From contig DEHV01000055.1 in NCBI GenBank assembly GCA_002352105.1, forward strand, positions 30,938 to 64,261: a stretch of 33,324 nt of DNA, written 5' to 3'. The position numbers and the translations under genes were made by a program. The stretch is from Chitinophagaceae bacterium UBA2791. Its GTDB lineage: Bacteria > Bacteroidota > Bacteroidia > Chitinophagales > Chitinophagaceae. Below are positions 23,584-32,905 of the stretch, one piece after another. The notes below the pieces were generated by a model. It saw nothing but the letters and a program-made list of their open reading frames with translations, did no database searches and had not been told where the DNA came from. Numbering within the stretch: the stretch's first letter is position 1; every line of letters starts with the position of its first letter.

Positions 23584-25794
23584 ATGAAAAAACTGAAATG
23601 TAAATTTTTTATTTGCCTGATCGTTTTTACAGCGGCATTCAGCTCCTTGTCGACAGCCCAGGAAACCCCGCTTGCAAAGGAGGGGATCTATCTTATTCCC
23701 TATCCCAAGGACGTTAAGCTCGGGGGCGGCGAGTTTCCGCTGGAAAAAGAAGTGAGCATCGTATTAGACAGGAATGCAACGGCAGGCGACCGCTTTGCGG
23801 CAGAAGAGCTTGCCCGGCATCTCAACGAGCAGTGGCAAATCAGCGCAACAATACGTAATGCGGCTGCAGGAAACGCTATAATACTGACCAGGAAAGGCGC
23901 TCCGAAGAATAAGACGGAGGGATACCAACTGCTGGCCGCGCCTGAAAAGATAACCATACGCGGCAGCGACGAGGCCGGGTTGTTTTACGGCGTACAGACG
24001 CTTATACAGCTGATCCAGCAAAGGGAAAACCGGGTATATGTAAAAGGCATGCAAATTACCGACTGGCCCGATACCCGGGTGAGGGCCATGCACTATGATA
24101 CCAAACATCATCAGGATAAACGTTCTTATGTAGAAAGCCTTATCCGCGACCTGGCCCGGTATAAAAGCAATATGCTGGTATGGGAATGGGAAGATAAGTT
24201 GGCGTATACCACTCATCCAGAGGTCGGCGCGCCCGGCGCGTTTACCGTGCGGGAGATGCAGGAGCTGACCGCCTATGCCCGGAAATACCATGTGCAGCTT
24301 GTGCCATTGGTGCAGGGCCTGGGGCATGTGAGCTTTATTTTAAAATGGCCGCAACATGCCCATCTCAGGGAGATACATGCTTCCAATTTTGAGTTCTGTC
24401 CTTTAAAAGAAGATTCGTATAAACTGCTGTTCGATCTATGGGACGAAGCGATAAAAGCTACGCCAGGCTCTAAATATATTCATATCGGTTCCGATGAAAC
24501 CTACGAGCTCGGGCTATGCGATGATTGCCGTAAGAAAGCGGCTGAGATCGGTAAGAGCGGCCTGTATCATTTGTTTGTGGGCAGGGCCGCCGCTTATCTT
24601 CAGAAATCAGGGCGCCAGGTAATGGTATGGGAGAGTCCTATGAACTGGACGCAGGGAGAAAACGCGGCTAAAAATATCCAGCCGCAGAAAGGGTTGGTAT
24701 TGGCCGAGTCTTATGATCACGAGACCCCCGATTTTACTTATGCGAAGCAAGCGAGGGCGCTGGGATTCCCCGTGTTTGCCTATGATCCCAATCCCGGTAT
24801 AGAACCCTTGTTCCTTCCTTATTTTTATAAGCAGGATAACAAACGCGGACGTATTCCCGGAAGCCTGGAGGATTCTTATCGTTTTTTGACGTCCACGATG
24901 GGCAAGGGAATATTTGACGGCATGATCCGCACTTCGTGGGATGATTCCGGGTTGCCGGTACAGGGATGGATGATGCAGTTTGTGCTGGCGGCCGCCTATT
25001 CATGGAACGCATCGAACCCCGGACTTCCGGAATTTACCGAAGCATTTTTTAAGAATTATTATGGCGTCAATGAACAGGATCTTCATCATTTGTTCTACCT
25101 GCTTAATGAGGGCGCCTATTATTATTCGGAAACCTTGGAAAGGAATGTCTGGCATTTTGGAGTGATAGGAAAGACGCATCTGCCCGATCTTCCGCGTGCG
25201 GATGACCTGGAATACGATCCGTATTGGAACAAGGAATATGCAGACCAGGTGAACAAGGCCGGCCTTGTTCTCAAAAAAATGGATACGGCCATAAACATTG
25301 GGAAATTAAACCTTGCCCATAACGTAAAAAATGCGCATGATATCGAGCTGTTCATCAGCATCGCCGGGCTGATCCGGCATACGGCGCAAACCTATCTCGA
25401 CCTTTCGGCGCTGGAGTATACGATCACCGCGGCGCACCGCCAGCGGTTCCTGAGCCATGATTCCACCTACTATTATATGCAAAAAGCGGAGCAGCTCATA
25501 CAGGATCATCTTGCCAGGAGGGATAAGCTGTATACAGGCCTGGTGGCGCTGTGGGAAAAGACAAGACTGCCCAAGGGGATGTCAACCGCGGATAAAAAAT
25601 ATTTTTTCCGGCAGGATCGTACAAGGCATTATGCCAATCGCACGCCGGACATGAAGTACCTGATCATTGACGAGGAAGACCTCGACCTGGAAGGCTACCT
25701 GAAAAGGCTGCAGGAATACATGCGGGTATATAAGGAGACCTTCATGGGCAAGGATGGAGAAACGCTCAACGATGCCTGGCCGGTTCCCCGCTGA
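23584..25794 (+). CDS. GH20 beta-N-acetylhexosaminidase
   Basis: 736 aa with a cleavable signal peptide (LIVFTAAFSSLSTAQ). The N-terminal GH20b domain covers about residues 35-145 (LIPYPKDVKL, AAEELARHLNEQW, ITIRGSDEAGLFYGVQTLIQL). The catalytic barrel runs about 150-480, with the substrate-assisted Asp-Glu pair at Asp304-Glu305 in HIGSDETYELG, plus VPLVQGLGHVSF and MVWESPMNW. The family motif is usually HxGGDE; here Ser replaces the second Gly. The extra alpha-helical C-terminal region of about 230 residues is longer than minimal GH20 enzymes. It removes terminal beta-linked GlcNAc or GalNAc in the periplasm or at the surface. With GH109 upstream it supports an N-acetylhexosamine-rich target glycan. 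Confidence 0.9.
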   Translation: MKKLKCKFFICLIVFTAAFSSLSTAQETPLAKEGIYLIPYPKDVKLGGGEFPLEKEVSIVLDRNATAGDRFAAEELARHLNEQWQISATIRNAAAGNAIILTRKGAPKNKTEGYQLLAAPEKITIRGSDEAGLFYGVQTLIQLIQQRENRVYVKGMQITDWPDTRVRAMHYDTKHHQDKRSYVESLIRDLARYKSNMLVWEWEDKLAYTTHPEVGAPGAFTVREMQELTAYARKYHVQLVPLVQGLGHVSFILKWPQHAHLREIHASNFEFCPLKEDSYKLLFDLWDEAIKATPGSKYIHIGSDETYELGLCDDCRKKAAEIGKSGLYHLFVGRAAAYLQKSGRQVMVWESPMNWTQGENAAKNIQPQKGLVLAESYDHETPDFTYAKQARALGFPVFAYDPNPGIEPLFLPYFYKQDNKRGRIPGSLEDSYRFLTSTMGKGIFDGMIRTSWDDSGLPVQGWMMQFVLAAAYSWNASNPGLPEFTEAFFKNYYGVNEQDLHHLFYLLNEGAYYYSETLERNVWHFGVIGKTHLPDLPRADDLEYDPYWNKEYADQVNKAGLVLKKMDTAINIGKLNLAHNVKNAHDIELFISIAGLIRHTAQTYLDLSALEYTITAAHRQRFLSHDSTYYYMQKAEQLIQDHLARRDKLYTGLVALWEKTRLPKGMSTADKKYFFRQDRTRHYANRTPDMKYLIIDEEDLDLEGYLKRLQEYMRVYKETFMGKDGETLNDAWPVPR

Positions 25795-25865
25795 TCGGGT
25801 CGATCAAGGATTATAACGATGTATAAAGGCCTGGGATTAAAATCGGATCGGGCCGCCGCCAATTA

Positions 25866-25904
25866 ATAGCTGATCGTTAATTTTGATAGATAACGATCAG
25901 CTAT
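25866..25904. promoter_or_regulatory. palindromic operator-like site enclosing the phospholipase promoter -7 element
   Basis: A perfect 14-bp inverted repeat, ATAGCTGATCGTTA (25866-25879) and TAACGATCAGCTAT (25891-25904), with an 11-base spacer ends one base before the ATG at 25906. The spacer region holds TAATTTTG (25878-25885), a full match to the TAnnTTTG -7 consensus. The predicted transcript start falls in the right arm, leaving a leader of roughly 15 bases, so the repeat more likely acts as a DNA operator than as an RNA hairpin. A further half-site, ATAACGAT, occurs at 25813-25820. Confidence 0.6.
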
Positions 25905-25905
25905 C

Positions 25906-28476
25906 ATGGATACAAGAAGGGAATTTCTTAAAAAAGCCGCGGCGCTTTCCGGCGGCGCAGGATTATTTTCAACGCTTCCTCCATCTATTCAAAAAGCCCT
26001 GGCCATCGACCCCGACAAGGGTAGTTCCTTTATGGATGCCGAGCATATTGTGGTGTTGATGCAGGAAAACCGTTCGTTCGATCATGCTTACGGGACCCTG
26101 CAGGGGGTCAGGGGCTTTAATGATCCGAGGGCGATATCGCTCCCGGATAAAAACCTGGTCTGGCTGCAGACCAATGCCGCGGGCGAGACCTATGCCCCTT
26201 TTCGGTTAAACATCAAAGACACGAACTCCACCTGGCTGGGCGATCTGCCTCATAGCTGGACCGACCAGGTGGATGCGCTGAACAAAGGGAAATACGATCA
26301 ATGGCTTATTGCCAAACCCTCGCGCAATAAGGCCTTTGCCTCGGCGCCCTTAACGCTGGGCTATTATAACCGGGAGGATCTTCCTTTTTATTATTCCCTG
26401 GCGGATGCATTTACCATCTGCGATCAGAATTTCTGTTCCTCCTTAACCGGCACTACGCCCAACCGCCTTTACTTGTGGACCGGCGCCATCAGGGACAAGC
26501 CAAACGCCAGCGCCTATGCGCATGTTCGGAATGACGATGTTACCTACCAGAAAGAAGCTTCCTGGACCACGTTTCCTGAACGCCTGGAAGAAAACAATAT
26601 TTCCTGGAAAATATACCAGAACGAGATCAGCCTGGACACGGGTCTGTCCGCCGAACAGGAAGCATGGCTGGTTAATTTTACGAACAACCCGATTGAATGG
26701 TTCTCTCAATACCATGTTCGTTTTTCCCCGGAGCATTTCGAATTTCTGCAAAAAAGCAGGGAGACGCTGGGAAATGAAATTGAGAAATTAAAAGCATCCC
26801 TGGCTTCGGCGGATAACGACGGGAAAATTAAGAAGATCCGCGAAAAGATCAGCCAAAAAGAAGAATTGCTGGATAAGGTCATTTCAGAAAGCGTTAAATG
26901 GAGCCCTGAAAATTTCGATAAGCTTTCGACCTTTCATAAAAACATTCACCGGAAAGCGTTTGCAAACAACCGGCGGGATCCTCATTATCGCGAACTGGAA
27001 AACTTTACCTACGACGACAATGGCGTTAAGCGAAAGCTGAAGCTCCCAAAGAGCGATATCCTGTTCCAGTTCCGCGAAGACGTGCGGCAGGGCGCGCTTC
27101 CGGCCGTCTCCTGGCTGATCGCGCCGAAGAATTTTTCCGATCACCCGGCGGCGCCCTGGTATGGCGCATGGTATATATCGGAGGTATTGGATATCCTGAC
27201 CAGGAACCCTGAAGTATGGAAGAAAACGATATTTATACTCTGCTATGATGAGAATGACGGGTACTATGATCATGTGCCTCCCTTTGTGACGCCTGATCCC
27301 GATCGGGAAGGAACGGGCCGCGTTTCGCCAGGTATAAATGGTTCCGCAGAGCAGGTTCCGCTTGAACAAGATTTAAAAAGCAGGCCGCCGAGGTTTGCAA
27401 GAGGAGGTCCGATAGGTCTGGGGTTCCGCGTGCCGCTGGTCATCGCCTCGCCCTGGAGCAGGGGAGGACGGGTATGTTCGCAGGTATTTGATCATACTTC
27501 CATTCTCCAGCTTATGGAAAAAGTGTTGAGTAAGAAGACCAATAAAAAAATAGAAGAACCCAATATCTCCTCCTGGAGAAGGGCGGTTTGCGGCGACCTC
27601 AGTTCGGTCTTTACGCCTTATCGCGGCGAGAAAATAATATTCCCGGAATCGCTGGAAAGGGCGGGGGTCATTGAAAATATTCACAAAGCGCAGTTTAAGG
27701 AAGCGCCCTTTGGGTACAGGCCGCTGACAGCGGAAGAGAAGACGGCTATTAACCGCGATCCGTATGCTTCGCCCTTAATGCCGCGACAGGAAAAAGGCGT
27801 GCGCCCCTCCTGCGCCCTGCCTTATGAGTTATATGTGGAAGGCAGATTGAATAAGCTGACTAAAAATGTAGAGATCCTGTTCAAGGCTTCAAATGAGGCC
27901 TTCGGCGAAGCGTCGGCCGGGGCGGCTTTTAATGTGTATGCGCCCGGAAGATACCTGTCGCCGGAAAAAAATGAAAACAGGGTATACGATTCCGTTAGAA
28001 CATGGGCGTATGCCGCTGCTGCGGGCGAGCAGGCCGCCGACCAGTGGCCGCTGGATCATTTTGAACACGGGCAATACCATCTTCGCGTATATGGCCCGAA
28101 TGGTTTTTACCGCGAGTTTACGGGAGATGAAAACGATCCGGATCTAACGGTTGAGCTGGAATATGAAAGAGAACGCAGGAACCCCGGAAAGCTTACCGGG
28201 AATATAGCGCTGAAGCTGGTCAATCTTAACCCTTCGCGCAGTTACGAGATCGTTATAACCGATAATGCCTACCAGGGCGGAACAAGATCCAGGACCCTGA
28301 AAAAATCTTCTTCACCGCGCAGCAGGGCTACGGTGGGGATTCCTTTAGACCGGAGCGCAGGCTGGTACGATCTCAGCGTCAGCGTAACCGGTTCGGCTGT
28401 TTTTGAAAAACGTTATGCCGGTCGCGTAGAGACGGGCAGGCCGGGCATTACCGATCCTGCGATGGGGAATCGATAA
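25906..28476 (+). CDS. Tat-exported phosphocholine-type phospholipase C
   Basis: 856 aa. A twin-arginine signal begins it (TRREFLKKAAALSGGAG). The phosphoesterase domain (PF04185) shows VVLMQENRSFDHAYGTLQGVRGF, SSLTGTTPNRLYLWTGAI, VSWLIAPKNFSDHPAAPWYG, FILCYDENDGYYDHVPPFVTP and GFRVPLVIASPWSRGGRVCS. The C-terminus (about 635-845) carries two beta-rich DUF756-type domains. Relatives hydrolyse phosphatidylcholine or sphingomyelin to release phosphocholine or related headgroups. A lysine/glutamate-rich helical insertion at about 282-332 makes it longer than typical PlcN/PlcH enzymes (about 700-730 aa). It lies after the GH20 gene but has its own promoter with a striking palindrome. Confidence 0.88.
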   Translation: MDTRREFLKKAAALSGGAGLFSTLPPSIQKALAIDPDKGSSFMDAEHIVVLMQENRSFDHAYGTLQGVRGFNDPRAISLPDKNLVWLQTNAAGETYAPFRLNIKDTNSTWLGDLPHSWTDQVDALNKGKYDQWLIAKPSRNKAFASAPLTLGYYNREDLPFYYSLADAFTICDQNFCSSLTGTTPNRLYLWTGAIRDKPNASAYAHVRNDDVTYQKEASWTTFPERLEENNISWKIYQNEISLDTGLSAEQEAWLVNFTNNPIEWFSQYHVRFSPEHFEFLQKSRETLGNEIEKLKASLASADNDGKIKKIREKISQKEELLDKVISESVKWSPENFDKLSTFHKNIHRKAFANNRRDPHYRELENFTYDDNGVKRKLKLPKSDILFQFREDVRQGALPAVSWLIAPKNFSDHPAAPWYGAWYISEVLDILTRNPEVWKKTIFILCYDENDGYYDHVPPFVTPDPDREGTGRVSPGINGSAEQVPLEQDLKSRPPRFARGGPIGLGFRVPLVIASPWSRGGRVCSQVFDHTSILQLMEKVLSKKTNKKIEEPNISSWRRAVCGDLSSVFTPYRGEKIIFPESLERAGVIENIHKAQFKEAPFGYRPLTAEEKTAINRDPYASPLMPRQEKGVRPSCALPYELYVEGRLNKLTKNVEILFKASNEAFGEASAGAAFNVYAPGRYLSPEKNENRVYDSVRTWAYAAAAGEQAADQWPLDHFEHGQYHLRVYGPNGFYREFTGDENDPDLTVELEYERERRNPGKLTGNIALKLVNLNPSRSYEIVITDNAYQGGTRSRTLKKSSSPRSRATVGIPLDRSAGWYDLSVSVTGSAVFEKRYAGRVETGRPGITDPAMGNR

Positions 28477-28542
28477 AGCGTTCGGCTGGGCCGATCAGGC
28501 GGCTGGCATGGGCCCGTGCAAACCGGAATTTATAAACTTATT

Positions 28543-29742
28543 TCAGGCTGAGATCTTCCTGGAAAGAATAGCGATGGCAATACCCATGATGCTGATGATC
28601 AGGAAGGAGATGCGCAGGGAAAATAATCCGGATACAATACCTATTAGCGGCGGACCTATCAGAAAGCCCAGGAATCCGATTCCGGATATGGCGGCCAATG
28701 CAATGCCCGGCGAAAGCGATTTTGACCTGCCTGCCTCGCTATAGACCAGGGGCACCACGGAGGAAACGCCGATGCCTACCAGGAAAAAACCGGTTGTTCC
28801 CCATAACAGGGTGGGGAATGCGATGGCGATGCCCAACCCGGTTGCGATCAGCAGGCCGCTGTATCGTATGAGTTTTCTTATCCCGATCCTGCCGGTGATC
28901 TTATCGGCGACGAACCGCATGGCGGTCATCGCGCTCATGAACGCCGTATAGCCGATCCCTATCCAGTCTTTTTCTGCGCCTATTATTTTTTGAAAATAGA
29001 TCCCGCTCCAATCGAACATGGCGCCTTCGCAACTCATGCAGCAAAAAGCAATTAAACCGAGCAGGATCAGCGGGCGGTCAGGTCTGGGGATACGCCACCG
29101 GCTTGCTTTGTGTCTTTGCGCATCGGGCGCCAGGTAGTTGGCGCTAATGCCGATGCCGGCGAGGATAAGCAGGCTGACGATAGCAAAATGAGTCATCGGC
29201 GCTATGTCCCTGCCGATCATCAATGTGCCGATGCCTGCGGCCGTAAATCCCGCAAGGCTCCACAAACCATGAAAGGAAGCCATGATCTTCCTTCCGTATT
29301 TTGTTTCGACGTTTATGGCCTGGGTGTTGATGGCGATGCCGCCCATATTGCCGGCAAAACCAAAAAAGCCAAGCGCTGCCGCCAGCGTAGCGATACCCGG
29401 GGCCAGGCCTATCGAAAACAAGGTTAGCGCGTAAAAGCTAACGGCATACACGGCGATCTTCCGGCTGCCGAATCTCGTGACCAGCCAGCCAGAAAGAGGG
29501 AGCGCCAGCATGGATCCCAGGGGCAACATGAACAGTATGCCGCCCAGCCCCGCATCGGATAGGTCAAGGGTTTTTTTGATGCTGGGTATCCGCGATGCCC
29601 AACTGGCAAAACACAGACCTTGTAGGAAGAAAAGGACGCTTACTGCTATCCGGTAAGCCCTGTTGGAATATTGACGCGTAATAGATATAAGATTAGGATG
29701 CAAATATATTAAACTTGCTATTGGCTTTGGCGGCTTCCTCAA
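28543..29742 (-). CDS. MFS transporter (YbjJ-like)
   Basis: Up to 399 aa from the TTG at 29742; a TTG at 29703 is an alternative. No ATG or GTG precedes the first helix. About twelve hydrophobic segments are visible, starting at IAVSVLFFLQGLCFASWASRIP, with the MFS loop 2-3 motif as GWLVTRFGSRK. The pattern SFHGLWSLAGFTAAGIG and NMGGIAINTQAINVE resembles the YbjJ-type MFS family, whose substrates are poorly known. It is the only obvious inner-membrane uptake/efflux candidate for sugars in the window, but nothing in the sequence ties it to sugars. It is convergent with the phospholipase gene and divergent from the acetyltransferase gene. Confidence 0.8.
   Translation of the reverse strand: MRKPPKPIASLIYLHPNLISITRQYSNRAYRIAVSVLFFLQGLCFASWASRIPSIKKTLDLSDAGLGGILFMLPLGSMLALPLSGWLVTRFGSRKIAVYAVSFYALTLFSIGLAPGIATLAAALGFFGFAGNMGGIAINTQAINVETKYGRKIMASFHGLWSLAGFTAAGIGTLMIGRDIAPMTHFAIVSLLILAGIGISANYLAPDAQRHKASRWRIPRPDRPLILLGLIAFCCMSCEGAMFDWSGIYFQKIIGAEKDWIGIGYTAFMSAMTAMRFVADKITGRIGIRKLIRYSGLLIATGLGIAIAFPTLLWGTTGFFLVGIGVSSVVPLVYSEAGRSKSLSPGIALAAISGIGFLGFLIGPPLIGIVSGLFSLRISFLIISIMGIAIAILSRKISA
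29701..29708 (-). promoter_or_regulatory. possible promoter -7 element for the MFS gene
   Basis: The minus strand reads TATATTTG, matching TAnnTTTG, followed by C. It overlaps the TTG at 29703 and lies downstream of the TTG at 29742, so if it is real the protein must start later than either codon. The conflict is unresolved. Confidence 0.3.
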
Positions 29743-29760
29743 TAAGATCGTTTACATTGT

Positions 29761-29768
29761 TATTTTTG
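29761..29768 (+). promoter_or_regulatory. promoter -7 element for the ElaA-type acetyltransferase gene
   Basis: TATTTTTG followed by C matches the TAnnTTTG consensus, about 90 bases before the ATG at 29857. No TTG at the canonical upstream spacing was seen. Confidence 0.45.
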
Positions 29769-29856
29769 CAGGAACATGCAGAACGGGCAGGCGCCTGGCG
29801 GTTGGGCTTTTATTGTTTCACGCATGCGCAGGCAACAGATCACTTAAACGAATAAG

Positions 29857-30312
29857 ATGGAATACCGGGTCGTTTGTAAAAATTTTGAGCAGCTTACAGC
29901 CTATGAGTTGTACGATAGCCTGCGTTTGCGACATGAAGTATTTGTACTGGAACAGAACTGCATGGCGCCGGATATGGACAATATGGACCAGCATTGTCAT
30001 CATCTGTTGTTGTACGGGAGAGATGAACTATTGGGATATGCAAGGCTTTTTGCGCCCGGGCTGCATTTTCCGGAAATGTCGTTGGGGCGGGTGGTAAGCA
30101 GTCCCAATGCCCGGGGCATCGGCGTCGGTAAACAGCTGATGGAAGAAGCCATGAAGGAACTCTACCGGTTATATGGCGATGGCCCGATACGGATCGCCGC
30201 GCAGGTCTATGCCCGGCTGTTCTATGAGAAGCTGGGCTTTGTGGCGGAAGGAGAAGAGTACATGCTTGACGGCATTCAGCACATCGACATGGTCAGGCCT
30301 CCCCGGAATTGA
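29857..30312 (+). CDS. elaA: ElaA-type GNAT N-acetyltransferase
   Basis: 151 aa, the normal ElaA length (about 153). Features: the N-terminal YDSLRLRHEVFVLEQNC (residues 19-35), typical of ElaA, then GYARLF, the acetyl-CoA pyrophosphate loop RGIGVGKQLM (86-95) and the C-terminal LFYEKLGFVAEGEEYMLDGI with final HIDM. It acetylates an unknown amine; the E. coli homologue has no settled role. It is transcribed alone, divergent from the MFS gene and convergent with pgl (32-base gap). Confidence 0.88.
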   Translation: MEYRVVCKNFEQLTAYELYDSLRLRHEVFVLEQNCMAPDMDNMDQHCHHLLLYGRDELLGYARLFAPGLHFPEMSLGRVVSSPNARGIGVGKQLMEEAMKELYRLYGDGPIRIAAQVYARLFYEKLGFVAEGEEYMLDGIQHIDMVRPPRN

Positions 30313-30343
30313 GCCTAAGTTGCCGGGTTTGGGCGCTTGCCAC

Positions 30344-31063
30344 TCATGCGAGCTGCGACGCGGCGCTTTCATCCAGGAACCAGGATACCAGGCCATCCTC
30401 CGGGTCGATCAGCTGCGCTGGATAATTCTCAATATTTTTTTCTCCTTTTAATACCCGGTTCACGGCTGCAGCTTTCGAGGGGCCGAAGGTCAGGAAGGCA
30501 ACCTGGCGCGACTGGTTGATCAGCGGAGCGGTCATGGTGATGCGATAAACATTTTTATCAGTAAGGAATACCGATTTAACAGTAGCTTGTTTTTCCGCCA
30601 ATACCGGCGTATGCGGGAACAGGGAAGCGGTATGCGCATCATCTCCCAATCCCAGCAAACTCAGGTCGAGGCGGATAGGCGTCGTTTTAAAATGCGCGGC
30701 CATAGCTTCCATATAGGCTGAAGCGGCTGAGTCCGGATCCAGCGTTGTATCTACGGCGAATACCTGCGCGGCATCTATCTTCAAAGGATCGAAAAGCGCT
30801 TTTGTTGCCATGAGCGCATTGAAATCGGGATGATCGGCGGGAACATAACGTTCATCGCCAAAGAAAAAACAGACCTTGCTCCAATCGATCGCTGTTCCAT
30901 ATTCCGCAGCCAGCAGTTCATATAATTTTTTAGGCGAGCTGCCGCCGGATAACGATACATTGAATACTCCTCTTTCTTCGATGGCTTTCCCGGCTGTTTC
31001 TATAAAAAAACGGGCGAGGGCTTTTATGGTCTCGTCGCTGGAGCTGAAAATATTGATGGGCAT
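30344..31063 (-). CDS. pgl: 6-phosphogluconolactonase
   Basis: 239 aa, typical of the DevB/Pgl type. Motifs: VSLSGGSSPKKLYELL (36-51), FFGDERYVPADHPDFNA (67-83) and GLGDDAHTASLFPHTP (138-153). It hydrolyses 6-phosphogluconolactone to 6-phosphogluconate in the oxidative pentose phosphate pathway. Its ATG is four bases after the zwf stop, so the two form an operon. The usual partner gnd is not adjacent in the visible sequence. Confidence 0.95.
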   Translation of the reverse strand: MPINIFSSSDETIKALARFFIETAGKAIEERGVFNVSLSGGSSPKKLYELLAAEYGTAIDWSKVCFFFGDERYVPADHPDFNALMATKALFDPLKIDAAQVFAVDTTLDPDSAASAYMEAMAAHFKTTPIRLDLSLLGLGDDAHTASLFPHTPVLAEKQATVKSVFLTDKNVYRITMTAPLINQSRQVAFLTFGPSKAAAVNRVLKGEKNIENYPAQLIDPEDGLVSWFLDESAASQLA

Positions 31064-31067
31064 GCCG

Positions 31068-32582
31068 CTATTTTTTTCCGTTTAAGGGTAGGGTAAACCA
31101 ATGAAAACCGTCTTTAGCGATCAGGGCTTCGGCGAGCTCGGGTCCCCAGGAGTCTGCAGAATAATTGGGGAAGCTCATGCTTTTTTTATTTGCCCAGGTA
31201 GTCAGTATAGGCATTAGCAGTTCCCATGCGGCTTCCACCTGGTCGCCCCTCATGAACAACGTTTGATCGCCGATCATGGTATCCAGCAGCAGGGTCTCAT
31301 ATGCTTCGGGCGTATAGCTGGTATAAGCAGATTGATAGTCGAATACCATCTCCACTGTATTCAGCAACATATCCAGTCCCGGTTTTTTAGCCTGCACCTG
31401 CATGCGAATGCTCATTTCTGGCTGGATGCTGATGATCAGCCTGTTTTGCTGCCAGCTTTCAATGGCTTCGGGGGGAAATATATAATGAGGCACATCGCGG
31501 AACTGGATGGAGACAATAGATGCCGACTGGTGCATCCTTTTTCCGGTCCGGAGATAAAAAGGCACGCCCTGCCAGCGCCAGTTGTCAACAAAAAATTTAA
31601 TGGCCGCGAAGGTTTCCGTATTGGATTTCGGATCAACCTTGCCTTCCTGCCGGTATCCCACGACTTCCTCTCCCTCGATCCATCCCTTGGCGTACTGCCC
31701 CCTTACTGCGGAATGACGGATATCTTCGGGCGTAAATTTCCGCATGGCGCGGAGCACGTCCACTTTCCGGCTGCGCACTTCATCGGCGCTGAAACTTCCC
31801 GGCGGTTCCATAGCGATCAGGCAAAGCAATTGCAGGATATGATTCTGCACCATATCCCTTAACGCGCCGGCGCTATCATAATAGTCTCCGCGCGACTCCA
31901 CGCCCAGTTGTTCAGTTACGGATATCTGAACATGCTCAATGTAATTGCGATTCCACAGGGGCTCGAATAAGGAATTGGCAAAACGGAAAGCCATGATGTT
32001 TTGCACGGTTTCCTTTCCGAGATAATGATCTATCCGGTAGATCTGTTCTTCGGTAAATATGCCCGTCAATAGTTTATTGAGCGATTTGGAGGATTCGAGA
32101 TCGTTGCCGAACGGTTTTTCCACGACGATGCGGCAATGTTCGGGATCGCCCGCGAGCCCGCTTTGGGCAATATTCTCCGCGATGACCGGGAAAAATTCGG
32201 GCGCAACGGCCATATAATAGATCACGCAGGCTTTTTGATTCCAATCCTTTTCGTGCTGCCGGATCCTTTTCCCAAATTCTTCATAGGCTGCCGCATCGCT
32301 GACATGGGAGACCTGGTAGAAAATGTGAGCGGAAAATGCTTTCCATTTTTCCGGGTCTGCTTTGCCGCTCCGGGAAAATTTATTTATGCCCTCCAATAAT
32401 TTTTTTCTGAATTCTTCGTCGGAAAGGGTTGTCCGGCCTGTCCCGATAATCGAAAACTTTGAGGGCATGCAGTCGTCTAAAAATAAATTATACAGCGCGG
32501 GAACCAATTTTCGACGGTTAAGATCGCCGGTTCCCCCAAATATCACAAAAATGGAGGGCTGAGAAGGAGCTATAGTTTCCAA
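31068..32582 (-). CDS. zwf: glucose-6-phosphate 1-dehydrogenase
   Basis: 504 aa, the usual length. NADP-binding loop FGGTGDLNRRKL (15-26), EKPFG (155-159) and the substrate/catalytic motif RIDHYLGKE (183-191) are intact. It oxidises glucose-6-phosphate to 6-phosphogluconolactone and produces NADPH. It is the first gene of a zwf-pgl operon, with a clear -7 element about 145 bases upstream. No gnd gene is between it and the divergent deacetylase gene. Confidence 0.97.
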   Translation of the reverse strand: METIAPSQPSIFVIFGGTGDLNRRKLVPALYNLFLDDCMPSKFSIIGTGRTTLSDEEFRKKLLEGINKFSRSGKADPEKWKAFSAHIFYQVSHVSDAAAYEEFGKRIRQHEKDWNQKACVIYYMAVAPEFFPVIAENIAQSGLAGDPEHCRIVVEKPFGNDLESSKSLNKLLTGIFTEEQIYRIDHYLGKETVQNIMAFRFANSLFEPLWNRNYIEHVQISVTEQLGVESRGDYYDSAGALRDMVQNHILQLLCLIAMEPPGSFSADEVRSRKVDVLRAMRKFTPEDIRHSAVRGQYAKGWIEGEEVVGYRQEGKVDPKSNTETFAAIKFFVDNWRWQGVPFYLRTGKRMHQSASIVSIQFRDVPHYIFPPEAIESWQQNRLIISIQPEMSIRMQVQAKKPGLDMLLNTVEMVFDYQSAYTSYTPEAYETLLLDTMIGDQTLFMRGDQVEAAWELLMPILTTWANKKSMSFPNYSADSWGPELAEALIAKDGFHWFTLPLNGKK

Positions 32583-32905
32583 GATATTTTTTTTATTGAT
32601 GTCGATGTGCGGTTAAACTTTAAAATTCGGTTGTTCTTTAACATGAGTAACCCGGTGGGGATACGCGCGATTCCTTTAATTTTCCATAACGCTCATTTTA
32701 ATGTGTTGGTTTTTATTATTCGGCCTGCAAAAGTACAAAATAATGACTATTGGAAAGCATCTGTTTCAAGGGGGGTGGATGTGCGCATATTGGAGGTTTG
32801 CCGGCCGGTCGCCCGCTTTCGACGGCGGGTCGGCGTTTAAAATATATGGACTTTGAATTAGCATAAATTCAGTTATCTTGTCGCCGTTGTTTAAATCAAT
32901 TTTTC
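32583..32905. other. divergent intergenic region between zwf and PIG-L deacetylase gene
   Basis: 323 bases. It contains the zwf leader, the zwf -7 element and a GC-rich patch around 32790-32835. No convincing protein or RNA gene was seen. For the deacetylase, TTG at 32853-32855 followed 18 bases later by TATCTTG is a weak promoter-like pair. Confidence 0.45.
32728..32735 (-). promoter_or_regulatory. zwf-pgl promoter -7 element
   Basis: The minus strand reads TACTTTTG followed by C, a full match to TAnnTTTG. It would give a zwf leader of about 140 bases. Confidence 0.55.

Noticed and set aside
32607..32840. 77-codon frame between zwf and the PIG-L gene
   Set aside because: It overlaps the zwf promoter region, has no recognisable domain and does not read like a protein.
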